Shown here piece by piece: positions 1 through 6,898 of a stretch of DNA of 64,000 nucleotides. Location: contig NZ_JPIK01000020.1 in assembly GCF_000717475.1 (NCBI RefSeq), positions 162,088 through 226,087 on the forward strand, written 5' to 3'. Made by a program: the position numbers and the translations under genes. Source of the DNA: Desulfonatronum thiodismutans (GTDB lineage Bacteria > Desulfobacterota > Desulfovibrionia > Desulfovibrionales > Desulfonatronaceae). The notes below the pieces were generated by a model. It had not been told where the DNA came from. It made no database searches and worked only from the letters and a program-made list of their open reading frames with translations. Every line of letters starts with the position of its first letter. Position 1 is the first letter of the stretch.

Positions 1-332
1 GGGGAGTGCTCGAAGAGGTGTCCCGCGAGCGTTTCCCGCGGGCTCACAAGCAGATTCTCAAGGGATGGAAGGAGGTCTTCAACGGATGGACCGAGATACA
101 CAACCGCATCCTCAGAAGCGACATGACCACGCTGCTGACCTCCAGGGAATACGCGATTTCCCAGTACCTCATGGATGGCAAGAGCTGCAAGGAGATCGCC
201 AAGCTGATGAACACCACCCTTGCCGGCGTCAACTATTCCCTGCGGATCATCCGGGAAAAGCTGGGCGTCAAACGCAGCCGCGATATCCCCAAATACGTCA
301 ACTGGTGCGCTGAGAACGGTCCGACAACCTGA
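1..332 (+). CDS. LuxR-type HTH transcriptional regulator, 3' part only
   Basis: The reading frame is open from the window edge (first full codon at position 3) to the stop at 330-332, so only about 109 C-terminal residues are visible. They hold a LuxR/GerE-like helix-turn-helix: LTSREYAISQYLMDGKSCKE followed by an IA.LM.TT..GVNYSL recognition region and IREKLGV. The visible part is nearly collinear with the end of the complete regulator at 791-1963, including the GWKE.F.GWT segment before the HTH, so the two are paralogues in tandem. By analogy the missing part should carry an N-terminal excisionase/MerR-like HTH. The target genes are unknown. Confidence 0.75.
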   Translation, partial: GVLEEVSRERFPRAHKQILKGWKEVFNGWTEIHNRILRSDMTTLLTSREYAISQYLMDGKSCKEIAKLMNTTLAGVNYSLRIIREKLGVKRSRDIPKYVNWCAENGPTT

Positions 333-370
333 AATGGCCAAGCCTGTGAGCGGCCGACCAGTCCCACAAT

Positions 371-455
371 CCCAGTATTCCAGTATTCCAGTATTCCAGC
401 ATTATCTTACACTTTTCCACCATCTTTTCATCCCAGCATCCCAGCATCCCAGTAT
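371..455. repeat. Short 8-bp tandem repeats in the regulator spacer
   Basis: Two clusters of an 8-bp unit lie in the gap between the two regulators. CAGTATTC occurs three times at 373-396, and CCCAGCAT/CCCAGTAT occurs three times at 432-455. The rest of the gap (333-790) has no convincing gene. It becomes AT-rich from about 540 to 760 and probably carries the promoter of the second regulator. Confidence 0.7.
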
Positions 456-790
456 TTCCTTCCCCCTTTCTGTCGCTTATCCGACACCCCTTTTGTCGTC
501 GCATCAGGTCCATTGCGCTTGCGCCTGTCTCTCACAATCGTCCGATATCAAACATTTTTTCAGATATTTCAGACCTCAAGCAGAGTCGGAAATATTCAAA
601 ATCCGATCTCTCGGACGCTGAAAAAATGCTCAAAAACCTCTGAAAATACCCCTTAAAAACTCAGTGTTTTTTCTACGGGATGCGGTATGCTGGCTCTCAA
701 AACACTCAATTTTTGGGCGGAGTCGTAAGCACTGATTCATCCATTATACTATCCGGACAACAGCATTATCCGAGGCCGAGGAGTCCGCAT

Positions 791-1963
791 ATGGATTGGA
801 TTTCCGTAACCGAAGCAGCCACGCGATGGGGCGTCGATCCCCGCGTGGTGCAGCGGTATTGCGCGTCAGGGAAAATTGCGGGCGCGAAAAAATACGGGCG
901 CGCATGGATGATCCCCGCGAATGCCCAAAAGCCGCTCGACAACCGCGCAAAGGCGGAGACGACACAGCCCGAGCCGCTCTACCCCGGCCTGTTTCTTCTG
1001 GACAACCTGCGCTTTAACGGTCAAAGCGTGGAGATAATCGCCGCGAGCCTGCCTGACATTGAGCACCGGCGCGAGTTTTACTCGGAACTGGCCTTCCTTC
1101 GGGGGGAAATCCAAAAGAGCCTGGAACTGCTCGCTCAAATGCCGGAAACCAGCCCGTTCCGCCTGACCGGCATCCACATGGGCAATATCGCCGCCATCCG
1201 CAAGGGAGACGAAAACGCCCTGCGCCGGGGCATGGATGCCCTGAAGGCCCGGCGCCAAGAGTACGCGGGCTGCCCGTCCGCGCAAAACTGCATCGACCTT
1301 GCCGAAGCCGTGGTTTACGCCGGTGTGTATGCGCCGGAGCACTTCCCGGAATGGTTGAAAGACGGTGATGTGCTGCGCTTTTCCGAGGACGTCAGGCCGT
1401 TCGCGCTCTACCTGTACGCCCTGTACCTGAACAACACCCGCCAGCAGGAACGCATGCTCGGAGTGACGGAAACCGTGCTGGCATTGGTCCCGGAGCAGGG
1501 CTTCACCATCGCGGGGCTCTATCTGCGGATCATGCGCGTCAGCGCCTGCGTGGCAATGGGCGACAGGCAACGCGCCCGGGAACTGATCGCGCAGGCGCTT
1601 GACCACGCGCTCCCCTACGGCCTTGTCGCGCCCTTTTCCGAGCATCTGGGTACGATGCGGGGAGTGTTCGAGGAGGTTGCCCGTGAACGTTTCCCATGGG
1701 TTCGCACGGAAATCATCAAGGGATGGAAGGAAGCCTTCACCGGGTGGACCGACTTACGCAACCGGATGCTCAAAAGCCGCATGACCACGCTGCTGACCTC
1801 CAGGGAATACGCGATCTCCCAATACCTTGTGGACGGCAAGACCTCCAAGGAAATCGCCGAGCTGATGCATACCACCGTTTCCGGCATCACCTACTCCCTG
1901 CAGATCATCCGGGAGAAGCTGGGCGTCCGACGCAGCCGGGACATCGTGAAATTCGTCAACTAG
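791..1963 (+). CDS. Two-HTH transcriptional regulator (MerR/excisionase-like N-terminus, LuxR-like C-terminus)
   Basis: 390 residues from the ATG at 791. This start is preferred over upstream in-frame codons because GAGGAG sits at 778-783, 7 nt before it. Residues 1-45 (WISVTEAATRWGVDPRVVQR, then a G.AWMIP motif) look like an excisionase/MerR-type winged HTH. The middle is a helical region of unassigned function, and roughly residues 325-388 form a LuxR/GerE HTH (LTSREYAISQYLVDGKTSKE). No receiver or PAS domain is recognisable. A short-chain dehydrogenase follows after about 290 bp on the same strand, which may be a target, but this is inference from position only. Confidence 0.75.
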   Translation: MDWISVTEAATRWGVDPRVVQRYCASGKIAGAKKYGRAWMIPANAQKPLDNRAKAETTQPEPLYPGLFLLDNLRFNGQSVEIIAASLPDIEHRREFYSELAFLRGEIQKSLELLAQMPETSPFRLTGIHMGNIAAIRKGDENALRRGMDALKARRQEYAGCPSAQNCIDLAEAVVYAGVYAPEHFPEWLKDGDVLRFSEDVRPFALYLYALYLNNTRQQERMLGVTETVLALVPEQGFTIAGLYLRIMRVSACVAMGDRQRARELIAQALDHALPYGLVAPFSEHLGTMRGVFEEVARERFPWVRTEIIKGWKEAFTGWTDLRNRMLKSRMTTLLTSREYAISQYLVDGKTSKEIAELMHTTVSGITYSLQIIREKLGVRRSRDIVKFVN

Positions 1964-2017
1964 TGCGCCAAAAACAGGTCGGGGGTCTAACTGAATGTTG
2001 ACAAAGTCCTTATCCAC

Positions 2018-2139
2018 AGTCCGTTCAAAAACCCCAAGTGCAAGGAGCAAAAAAAGTTCAAGGTCGAAGCGTATTTATTCATACGTGAGAGTTTGAGCTT
2101 TTTACTGCGACGCAGCAATTGGGAGTTTTTCAACGGACT
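2018..2139. repeat. Small intergenic element with imperfect terminal inverted repeats
   Basis: The left end (2018-2037, AGTCCGTTCAAAAACCCCAA) and the right end (2119-2139) are inverted copies of each other with two mismatches and one gap. The interior contains a smaller palindrome around GCGTATTTATTCATACG. There is no gene inside, and the size (about 122 bp) fits a MITE- or REP-like unit. It separates the regulator from the dehydrogenase. No second copy is present in the window. Confidence 0.5.
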
Positions 2140-2251
2140 GCTAAGGGCAAGCATGGAGGGAGCATGCTCTCTCGGATTCTCATCAGCACACGGTGTGCGC
2201 TCTTTATCCGGCAGTTGATAACGGCATCAACAGCACAAGGAGGAAACCCGA

Positions 2252-3112
2252 ATGGAAATGAACAAGGACTACTTTCGCGGCAAAACCGTCATTGTCACCG
2301 GCGCGGCCGCGGGCATCGGGCTGGCCCTGATCGAGGAACTGCTTGATTACGGCGCAAAAAAGGTTGTTCTCGCGGATTTCAATGCTGACAACCTGAATAC
2401 GCATACGGAACGGCTCTCGGCAAAACACCCGGGCAAGGTGAAGGGCGTGTTGTGCAACGTGACCATTGAGCAGGAAGTCGCGGACATGATCGCCGAGGCC
2501 GCGGAGTTCTTCAACAGCCGCGTCGACCTGCTCATCAACAACGCCGGGGCCGGGTTATCAGGGTATTTTACGGAACCCTGCGCCCCGGGCTCCATGACAG
2601 GGGAACAATTACGTGTTCCGGTACAGACCAACGAGGACTGGGAAAAGGGCTTCGCCATCAATTTCTACGGCGCGCTGTACGGCTGCCGCGCGGTCATCCC
2701 CATCATGCAAAAACAAGGCGGAGGCCAGGTCATTAATGTCATTTCCGGCATCGCCTTCGCGCCAATGGCCTTCCAGAGCATGTACTCCGCGACAAAAGCC
2801 GCGCTCAACGGCCTGACGCTTTCACTGCGCACGGAATACTGGGACGACGACATTAAATTCTCCTCCGCCACGCCCGGAACAACGGCCACGAACATCTGGG
2901 GCGACATGCCGCCCCCTGACGACGCGCAGACACCGCAACAGTCCGCACGGCGCATCCTAGCGGGGGCTGCCCGCAACCAGCGCATCATCTTCGGTGACGA
3001 CCCCGATCTGGAAGGGGCAAAACACTGCTTCCATGCCGATTATGAGAAATACGTGGACGAGTACCTGCTCAACGTGGCGCGTGAGCGGAGAAAAGGACGT
3101 TGGACCGTTTAG
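2252..3112 (+). CDS. Short-chain dehydrogenase/reductase (SDR) family oxidoreductase
   Basis: 286 residues, the normal size of a classical SDR, which uses NAD(P)H to oxidise or reduce an alcohol/carbonyl. The Rossmann motif TGAAAGIG is at residues 16-23, NNAG at 96-99, and the catalytic Ser165, Tyr178 and Lys182 (YSATK) are all in place. The aspartate after beta-2 (VLADFN) would favour NAD(H) over NADP(H). The start is supported by AAGGAGG at 2237-2243, 8 nt upstream. The substrate cannot be told from the sequence. It stands alone after the regulator pair. Confidence 0.88.
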   Translation: MEMNKDYFRGKTVIVTGAAAGIGLALIEELLDYGAKKVVLADFNADNLNTHTERLSAKHPGKVKGVLCNVTIEQEVADMIAEAAEFFNSRVDLLINNAGAGLSGYFTEPCAPGSMTGEQLRVPVQTNEDWEKGFAINFYGALYGCRAVIPIMQKQGGGQVINVISGIAFAPMAFQSMYSATKAALNGLTLSLRTEYWDDDIKFSSATPGTTATNIWGDMPPPDDAQTPQQSARRILAGAARNQRIIFGDDPDLEGAKHCFHADYEKYVDEYLLNVARERRKGRWTV

Positions 3113-3260
3113 AAGTCGGGGGAACACGTCCGGAAATGTCTTCCCTGACTCGACGGAATGTTGCGATAAATTTCTTTTATACAGCTTGAGGTCGATTATT
3201 TTAATTTGCTGGTGCGCCAACGGGAGTATTATGTTTATTTTGGCCAGAGTTGCAGCCATT

Positions 3261-3439
3261 TAGGCCGCCCTTTCAGGGCTACTATTTTTTTGGGGCGTTT
3301 ACCCAGGGCGTTGCCCTGGGCTGTAATATTTCGCCCTTACAGGGCTTGTCTGAAGCCCCAAGGGGGCGGCTATATCGTAGCCCAGGGCAACGCCCTGGGG
3401 ATGATGGTAAAACAAGAATAGCCCTGAAAGGGCGGCCTA
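3261..3439. repeat. Nested palindromic element, about 180 bp
   Basis: Two perfect inverted repeats of 21 bp are nested. The outer arms are 3261-3281 (TAGGCCGCCCTTTCAGGGCT...) and 3419-3439; the inner arms are 3302-3322 (CCCAGGGCGTTGCCCTGGGC...) and 3379-3399. A shorter pair (CGCCC at 3332-3336, GGGCG at 3364-3368) lies at the centre. Each inner arm is also a small hairpin by itself. Open frames across it are by-products of the palindromes. It resembles a non-coding mobile or REP-type repeat. The remaining gap sequence (3113-3260 and 3440-3572) shows nothing else. Confidence 0.75.
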
Positions 3440-3572
3440 AAGGCATCATAGTAAAAATTTAATCGTTTCAGCCTAAAACAGTACAATCAACTTTCAACCA
3501 TCAACTTTCAACAACTTTGTTGCATAATAACTTTTGCAACAAAGCCCCGAACCCATGCAAGGACGACGCACC

Positions 3573-4769
3573 ATGAAAAAACCCGGATTACTCTCTGAAG
3601 CAGCTCTTGCGTTTGAAGTGGTTATTCTGATCACGGCGGGATTGATCGCATTGCTTGCGGGCATCCTGCTTTTCCCCGTCCAGCAAGGGCTGCTGCCATA
3701 CTACGAGAACGGTCTGTACGGCCTATTTCTGGTTCTTTACGCCTTGCAGATCATTGCCTTGGGAAGAACCCCCTTCGGTGATGCACGGCGGTCAAAGCCG
3801 TTGCTTGCAATCGGGCTGCTCATCGCGGCCCTGGGGATTGTCTCCTGTTTTATTCCAGGGATTTTGGGCCAAGTACCCCGGATTCTGCTTTTCATCTGTT
3901 TCGGTCTGGGCGGTTTTTCCCTGCTTGTGCAGCTCTTTGTTTCCAAGGACAAATACCGGGCCTGGAAACAGCATGGGGGTATTTTTCATCATCTGATCCT
4001 GGGATGCGCTGCGGTGTATGCCTTGTCCATCGTGATCGGCCTGGTTGTCCTGCTCCCCGGGGCCCTTGCCCCGCACATGACCGCCGTTGTCGTCATTTTG
4101 TACGGATTATCACTCATCTATCTTTCCTGCGCCCTGGAAAAAGTCTGTCGCATGTATCCGGAAGCCCAGGCATCCGGCGGGGGAGAGGGAGAACTCTCAA
4201 CTGACAAGGCCATGATCCTCCTGTTCTGCCTTTTCATGGTGCTTCTTGGCCTGCTGCTGATTCCCGTGAGTCTGGGCCTGCTTCCTTTTGCGCCTGGTGC
4301 GCAGTTGGGACTTCTACTGCTGCTCTTCGCCCTCCAGATGATGGCCCTGGGCAGCACGCCCATCGGCCCTTTTCCGCGGACCTGGCTGTTGTTTATCCTG
4401 GGTCTGGTGGTTGCGTCACTCGGGACGGTGTCCTGCATCATTCCGGGGTTCCTGCTTTTCCAGCTCACGCTGCTCGTGGGCGTGCTGAATATCTGTGGAG
4501 GCGCCGCGACAATCGCAAGAGTATGCATCGCGTTGTTCAAAAAACCGGACAAGCCGCGAGAGCCCGTGCCGCCCATCCTGGTCAGGCTTTTTGCGACGCA
4601 ACTGACGTTGGGCGTGTTGGCGATGCTTTTCGGTACATCCATGCTTGTCTCGAATATGATTCCCGCCCTGATCGTGGGCATTATTCTCGCTTCCAACGGT
4701 TTTGTCCTTTTGTATCTGCTGCGGATTATGGTTCAGATCGACAGGATCAAGGCCGAGGCGCTGGAATAG
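3573..4769 (+). CDS. Internally duplicated polytopic membrane protein of unknown function
   Basis: 398 residues from the ATG at 3573, which has AAGGACG about 7 nt upstream; a TTG further upstream lacks such a site. The protein is almost entirely hydrophobic with about 10 probable membrane segments. It consists of two homologous halves: the first has LLPYYENGLYGLFLVLYALQ, ALGRTPFG and GIVSCFIPG, and the second has the matching GLLPFAPGAQLGLLLLLFALQ, ALGSTPIG and GTVSCIIPG. A hydrophilic linker follows each half. I do not recognise the family. The duplication suggests a pseudo-symmetric membrane protein, but no transport motif is evident. Confidence 0.7.
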   Translation: MKKPGLLSEAALAFEVVILITAGLIALLAGILLFPVQQGLLPYYENGLYGLFLVLYALQIIALGRTPFGDARRSKPLLAIGLLIAALGIVSCFIPGILGQVPRILLFICFGLGGFSLLVQLFVSKDKYRAWKQHGGIFHHLILGCAAVYALSIVIGLVVLLPGALAPHMTAVVVILYGLSLIYLSCALEKVCRMYPEAQASGGGEGELSTDKAMILLFCLFMVLLGLLLIPVSLGLLPFAPGAQLGLLLLLFALQMMALGSTPIGPFPRTWLLFILGLVVASLGTVSCIIPGFLLFQLTLLVGVLNICGGAATIARVCIALFKKPDKPREPVPPILVRLFATQLTLGVLAMLFGTSMLVSNMIPALIVGIILASNGFVLLYLLRIMVQIDRIKAEALE

Positions 4770-5036
4770 CCGAAAATGTCGCATCAGGCCTTGTTCTCGA
4801 ACCGCGAAGGCAGAAACGGCCCTATATGCGCTTTGGGCAGGCAGGTGTCAGGCAAGCCAAAAAAAATGTCTATAGCCAGGATTGTTGGCAGTGCCAACAA
4901 GGTGGGCGCAAGCTTCCAGTGAGATGTGGTTGGCGTTTTTTCAATATACTGAAATTGTGTCATTTTTATCATGGCATGGATCGTGCTAAACCAGATGCAA
5001 GACCATAACGGTTCAACCTCAACAGGAGAAATGATC

Positions 5037-5474
5037 ATGAAGAAGCTTATCGCGGTTGCAGCTATGGCGGTTACTCTTTGTCTGGCCGGGCTGGTTATGT
5101 CCGGAACGGCTTTCGCCCAGCAGTGCGTGGACAACGGAAACGGGACAGTGACGGAGGTCTACGGCGGATACGACCTGATGTGGCAGAAGGCCACGGCAGG
5201 TAAAATGGTCTGGGATGTCGCCATGAGGTATGCCTCCAGCCTTTCTTTAGGCGGGCATTCCGACTGGCGGTTGCCGAAATTGCATGAATTACGGCTACTG
5301 TACCATTCTCCCTGTAAATCTATGATGGAAGTAGTGGAGACCGGTTACTGGTCGTCTATTACCGACGCCCACGATGCGGGCCGCGCGTGGCGCGTCGACT
5401 TCGACGACGGCAACGTGTTCAGCCTCCATAAGTCGAGTGACCGCTACGTTCGTGCCGTGCGTGCCGGACAGTGA
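5037..5474 (+). CDS. Secreted DUF1566-domain protein
   Basis: 145 residues from the ATG at 5037, chosen over the ATG at 5031 because AGGAGA at 5024-5029 is then 7 nt away. The N-terminus is a signal peptide (MKKLIAVAAMAVTL...) with cleavage likely after GTAFA. The mature part is a single DUF1566 (Lcl C-terminal-like) domain: NGTVTEVYGGYDLMWQK, then a W..A..YA..L.LGGHSDWRLPK core, YWSS, and AWRVDFDDGNV ending in RYVRAVR. Such domains occur in exported proteins of unclear function and may bind ligands or surfaces. A second DUF1566 remnant follows. Confidence 0.8.
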   Translation: MKKLIAVAAMAVTLCLAGLVMSGTAFAQQCVDNGNGTVTEVYGGYDLMWQKATAGKMVWDVAMRYASSLSLGGHSDWRLPKLHELRLLYHSPCKSMMEVVETGYWSSITDAHDAGRAWRVDFDDGNVFSLHKSSDRYVRAVRAGQ

Positions 5475-5520
5475 TGGATGATTTGATTCGTCGGTGATTT
5501 AGCCCTTTGGCTGGATAGGA

Positions 5521-5793
5521 TTGTCGCTGTGGTATGACACCTTGTCCAGATGCGGTGCTTACAGCATCTCCGGAATTGGCGGCTGGAAGCTGCCGAGCAA
5601 GGATGAGCTTCAGGCTTTACACCGTGCAATGCGGGGCGGACATCCATTCGCCGGGGACCATTCGCGCCTCTACTGGTCCAGCGAGGCCGCCTCGGACTAC
5701 CGCGCGTGGAGCGTGCATATGAGTGACGGCAGCATGGGCGAGTACCTCAGGTTCTACAACTTCCTCGCCTGGCCGGTCCGCAACGTACAGTGA
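5521..5793 (+). pseudogene. Truncated DUF1566-domain remnant
   Basis: About 90 residues encode the second half of a DUF1566 domain (GGWKLPSKDELQALHRA, YWSSEAASDYRAWSVHMSDG, WPVRNVQ). There is no signal peptide, no LMWQK segment, no ribosome-binding site and only a TTG start. The frame differs from the DUF1566 gene ending 47 bp upstream. It is either the remains of a duplicated gene or a second domain separated from the first by an indel. A small functional protein is possible but less likely. Confidence 0.5.
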
Positions 5794-5837
5794 GGTGCTT
5801 GGGAGCTGTGGTTGTTCTGAATACTGGGCTCTTTGGC

Positions 5838-5870
5838 GGGATGAGGCTGTCCAAGGCGCAGCCTCATCCC
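5838..5870 (+). terminator. Hairpin downstream of the DUF1566 remnant
   Basis: GGGATGAGGCTG (5838-5849) pairs with CAGCCTCATCCC (5859-5870): a perfect 12-bp stem with a 9-nt loop. No clear U-tract follows, so it may be a weak terminator or an RNA-stabilising hairpin. Confidence 0.5.
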
Positions 5871-5998
5871 GAAGCCCATATTTGCGATTTAGCCCCATGC
5901 CCTGGCGGTTGGCAGAGGTAAGAGATTGGATGCGACGAAAAAGAATCGGCAACAGAATGTATTCGGCTTCCTGTCACTCAACGAAAATGGAGGTAGAG

Positions 5999-6421
5999 AT
6001 GAGAAACAACGCATTGATTTTTTTAATGATAATACTTTTCCTGGGCGCTTCCCATGCATCAGCATTTGAGGCAACGATCAGCAATCCGACGGATCATCTC
6101 GTATTTGTTGATGGTTATGGCGTGGCGCCCGGCACGGACCACAGTGAACTGGCCATGACCATTGGTTTGAACCCCAAAGAAACCTTATCCCTGGATTTCA
6201 TGCACTATGTTCCTTCCGGTCTGACTGGGAGAATATATGTGAGCAATAGTCATCAAAGTGAATGGCTGCAAATCAGGCCGGTTACGATCCAGGGAGGTGA
6301 CACGGACGGAATTTCCAATTTCACTCCTTTGTCTGGAAATACATCATGGGATATTTGCTGGAAAGCAGGGACAGTTGCACTTCCCATCAAGGACAATCAA
6401 TACGGCTTCTGCAAAAAGTGA
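5999..6421 (+). CDS. Small exported protein of unknown function
   Basis: 140 residues from the ATG at 5999, with GGAGG 5 nt upstream (5989-5993). A clear signal peptide (hydrophobic residues 5-17, likely cleaved after ASA) precedes a beta-rich mature domain of about 118 residues. Its features include an N-P-T-D-H motif and single Cys residues near the C-terminus (DICWKAG, GFCKK) that could pair. I do not recognise the family. It is followed after 9 nt by another exported gene, so the two are probably co-transcribed. Confidence 0.65.
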   Translation: MRNNALIFLMIILFLGASHASAFEATISNPTDHLVFVDGYGVAPGTDHSELAMTIGLNPKETLSLDFMHYVPSGLTGRIYVSNSHQSEWLQIRPVTIQGGDTDGISNFTPLSGNTSWDICWKAGTVALPIKDNQYGFCKK

Positions 6422-6430
6422 GAGGAAAAG

Positions 6431-6763
6431 ATGAAAAAAATCGCACTGGTAGTTATCCTCGTTGGTTTTGGCGCAGGAATCTTGATGACGAATTTTTATC
6501 ATGACTCGGCAACTGCATACAGATTCCAGAATTCTGCTTTGCAGGCATTTTTCGACGTGTTCCAGCCGCGTGAATCCCATGCCCAGGCAGCACCGCCTCC
6601 GTGCGAATACTCATTATCGGACGCCTATCAGATGTGCCGGACCGGATGCGATGGATGGTACGACTTCGGCATGGAGCGGCAATCATGCAAGTCCGGATGC
6701 ATGTGGATGTGGCAGAATGTCAGAAACGGCAACCATCCATCCAATTGCCACTATCGAGACTGA
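6431..6763 (+). CDS. Small exported or membrane-anchored protein with twin CX3C motifs
   Basis: 110 residues, with AGAGG a few nt before the ATG. A single hydrophobic N-terminal segment (residues 3-20) serves as signal peptide or anchor. A linker ending in AQAAPPP is followed by a 53-residue module with six cysteines spaced CX10CX3CX12CX3CX15C. Paired CX3C motifs usually form a disulfide-linked helical hairpin. No family was recognised. It follows the preceding exported gene by 9 nt. The VKOR/thioredoxin-like protein at 18824-19813 is a possible disulfide catalyst for it, which is inference only. Confidence 0.65.
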   Translation: MKKIALVVILVGFGAGILMTNFYHDSATAYRFQNSALQAFFDVFQPRESHAQAAPPPCEYSLSDAYQMCRTGCDGWYDFGMERQSCKSGCMWMWQNVRNGNHPSNCHYRD

Positions 6764-6898
6764 TTCCCGGCCATTGCCTCATGCGGAGTGGTATACGTCA
6801 GACAGCCGCCTTCCGTGAAACCAGCGATGGACGGTTCGGTGGTATTCACCATCAATCCCAGACCAGGGGGCGCATGGACATGGGATACTCGTTCCGGC

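Noticed and set aside
371..455. CRISPR-like array
   Set aside because: The repeats are 8-bp direct tandem units without spacers of constant length, and no cas genes are present.
3206..3462. Two overlapping plus-strand frames of about 70 residues
   Set aside because: They consist of the nested inverted repeats read through and have no start signals.
4784..4972. Possible small minus-strand membrane protein (about 62 residues with one hydrophobic segment)
   Set aside because: No ribosome-binding site, no recognisable family and unusual composition; the gap 4770-5036 is better left as non-coding.
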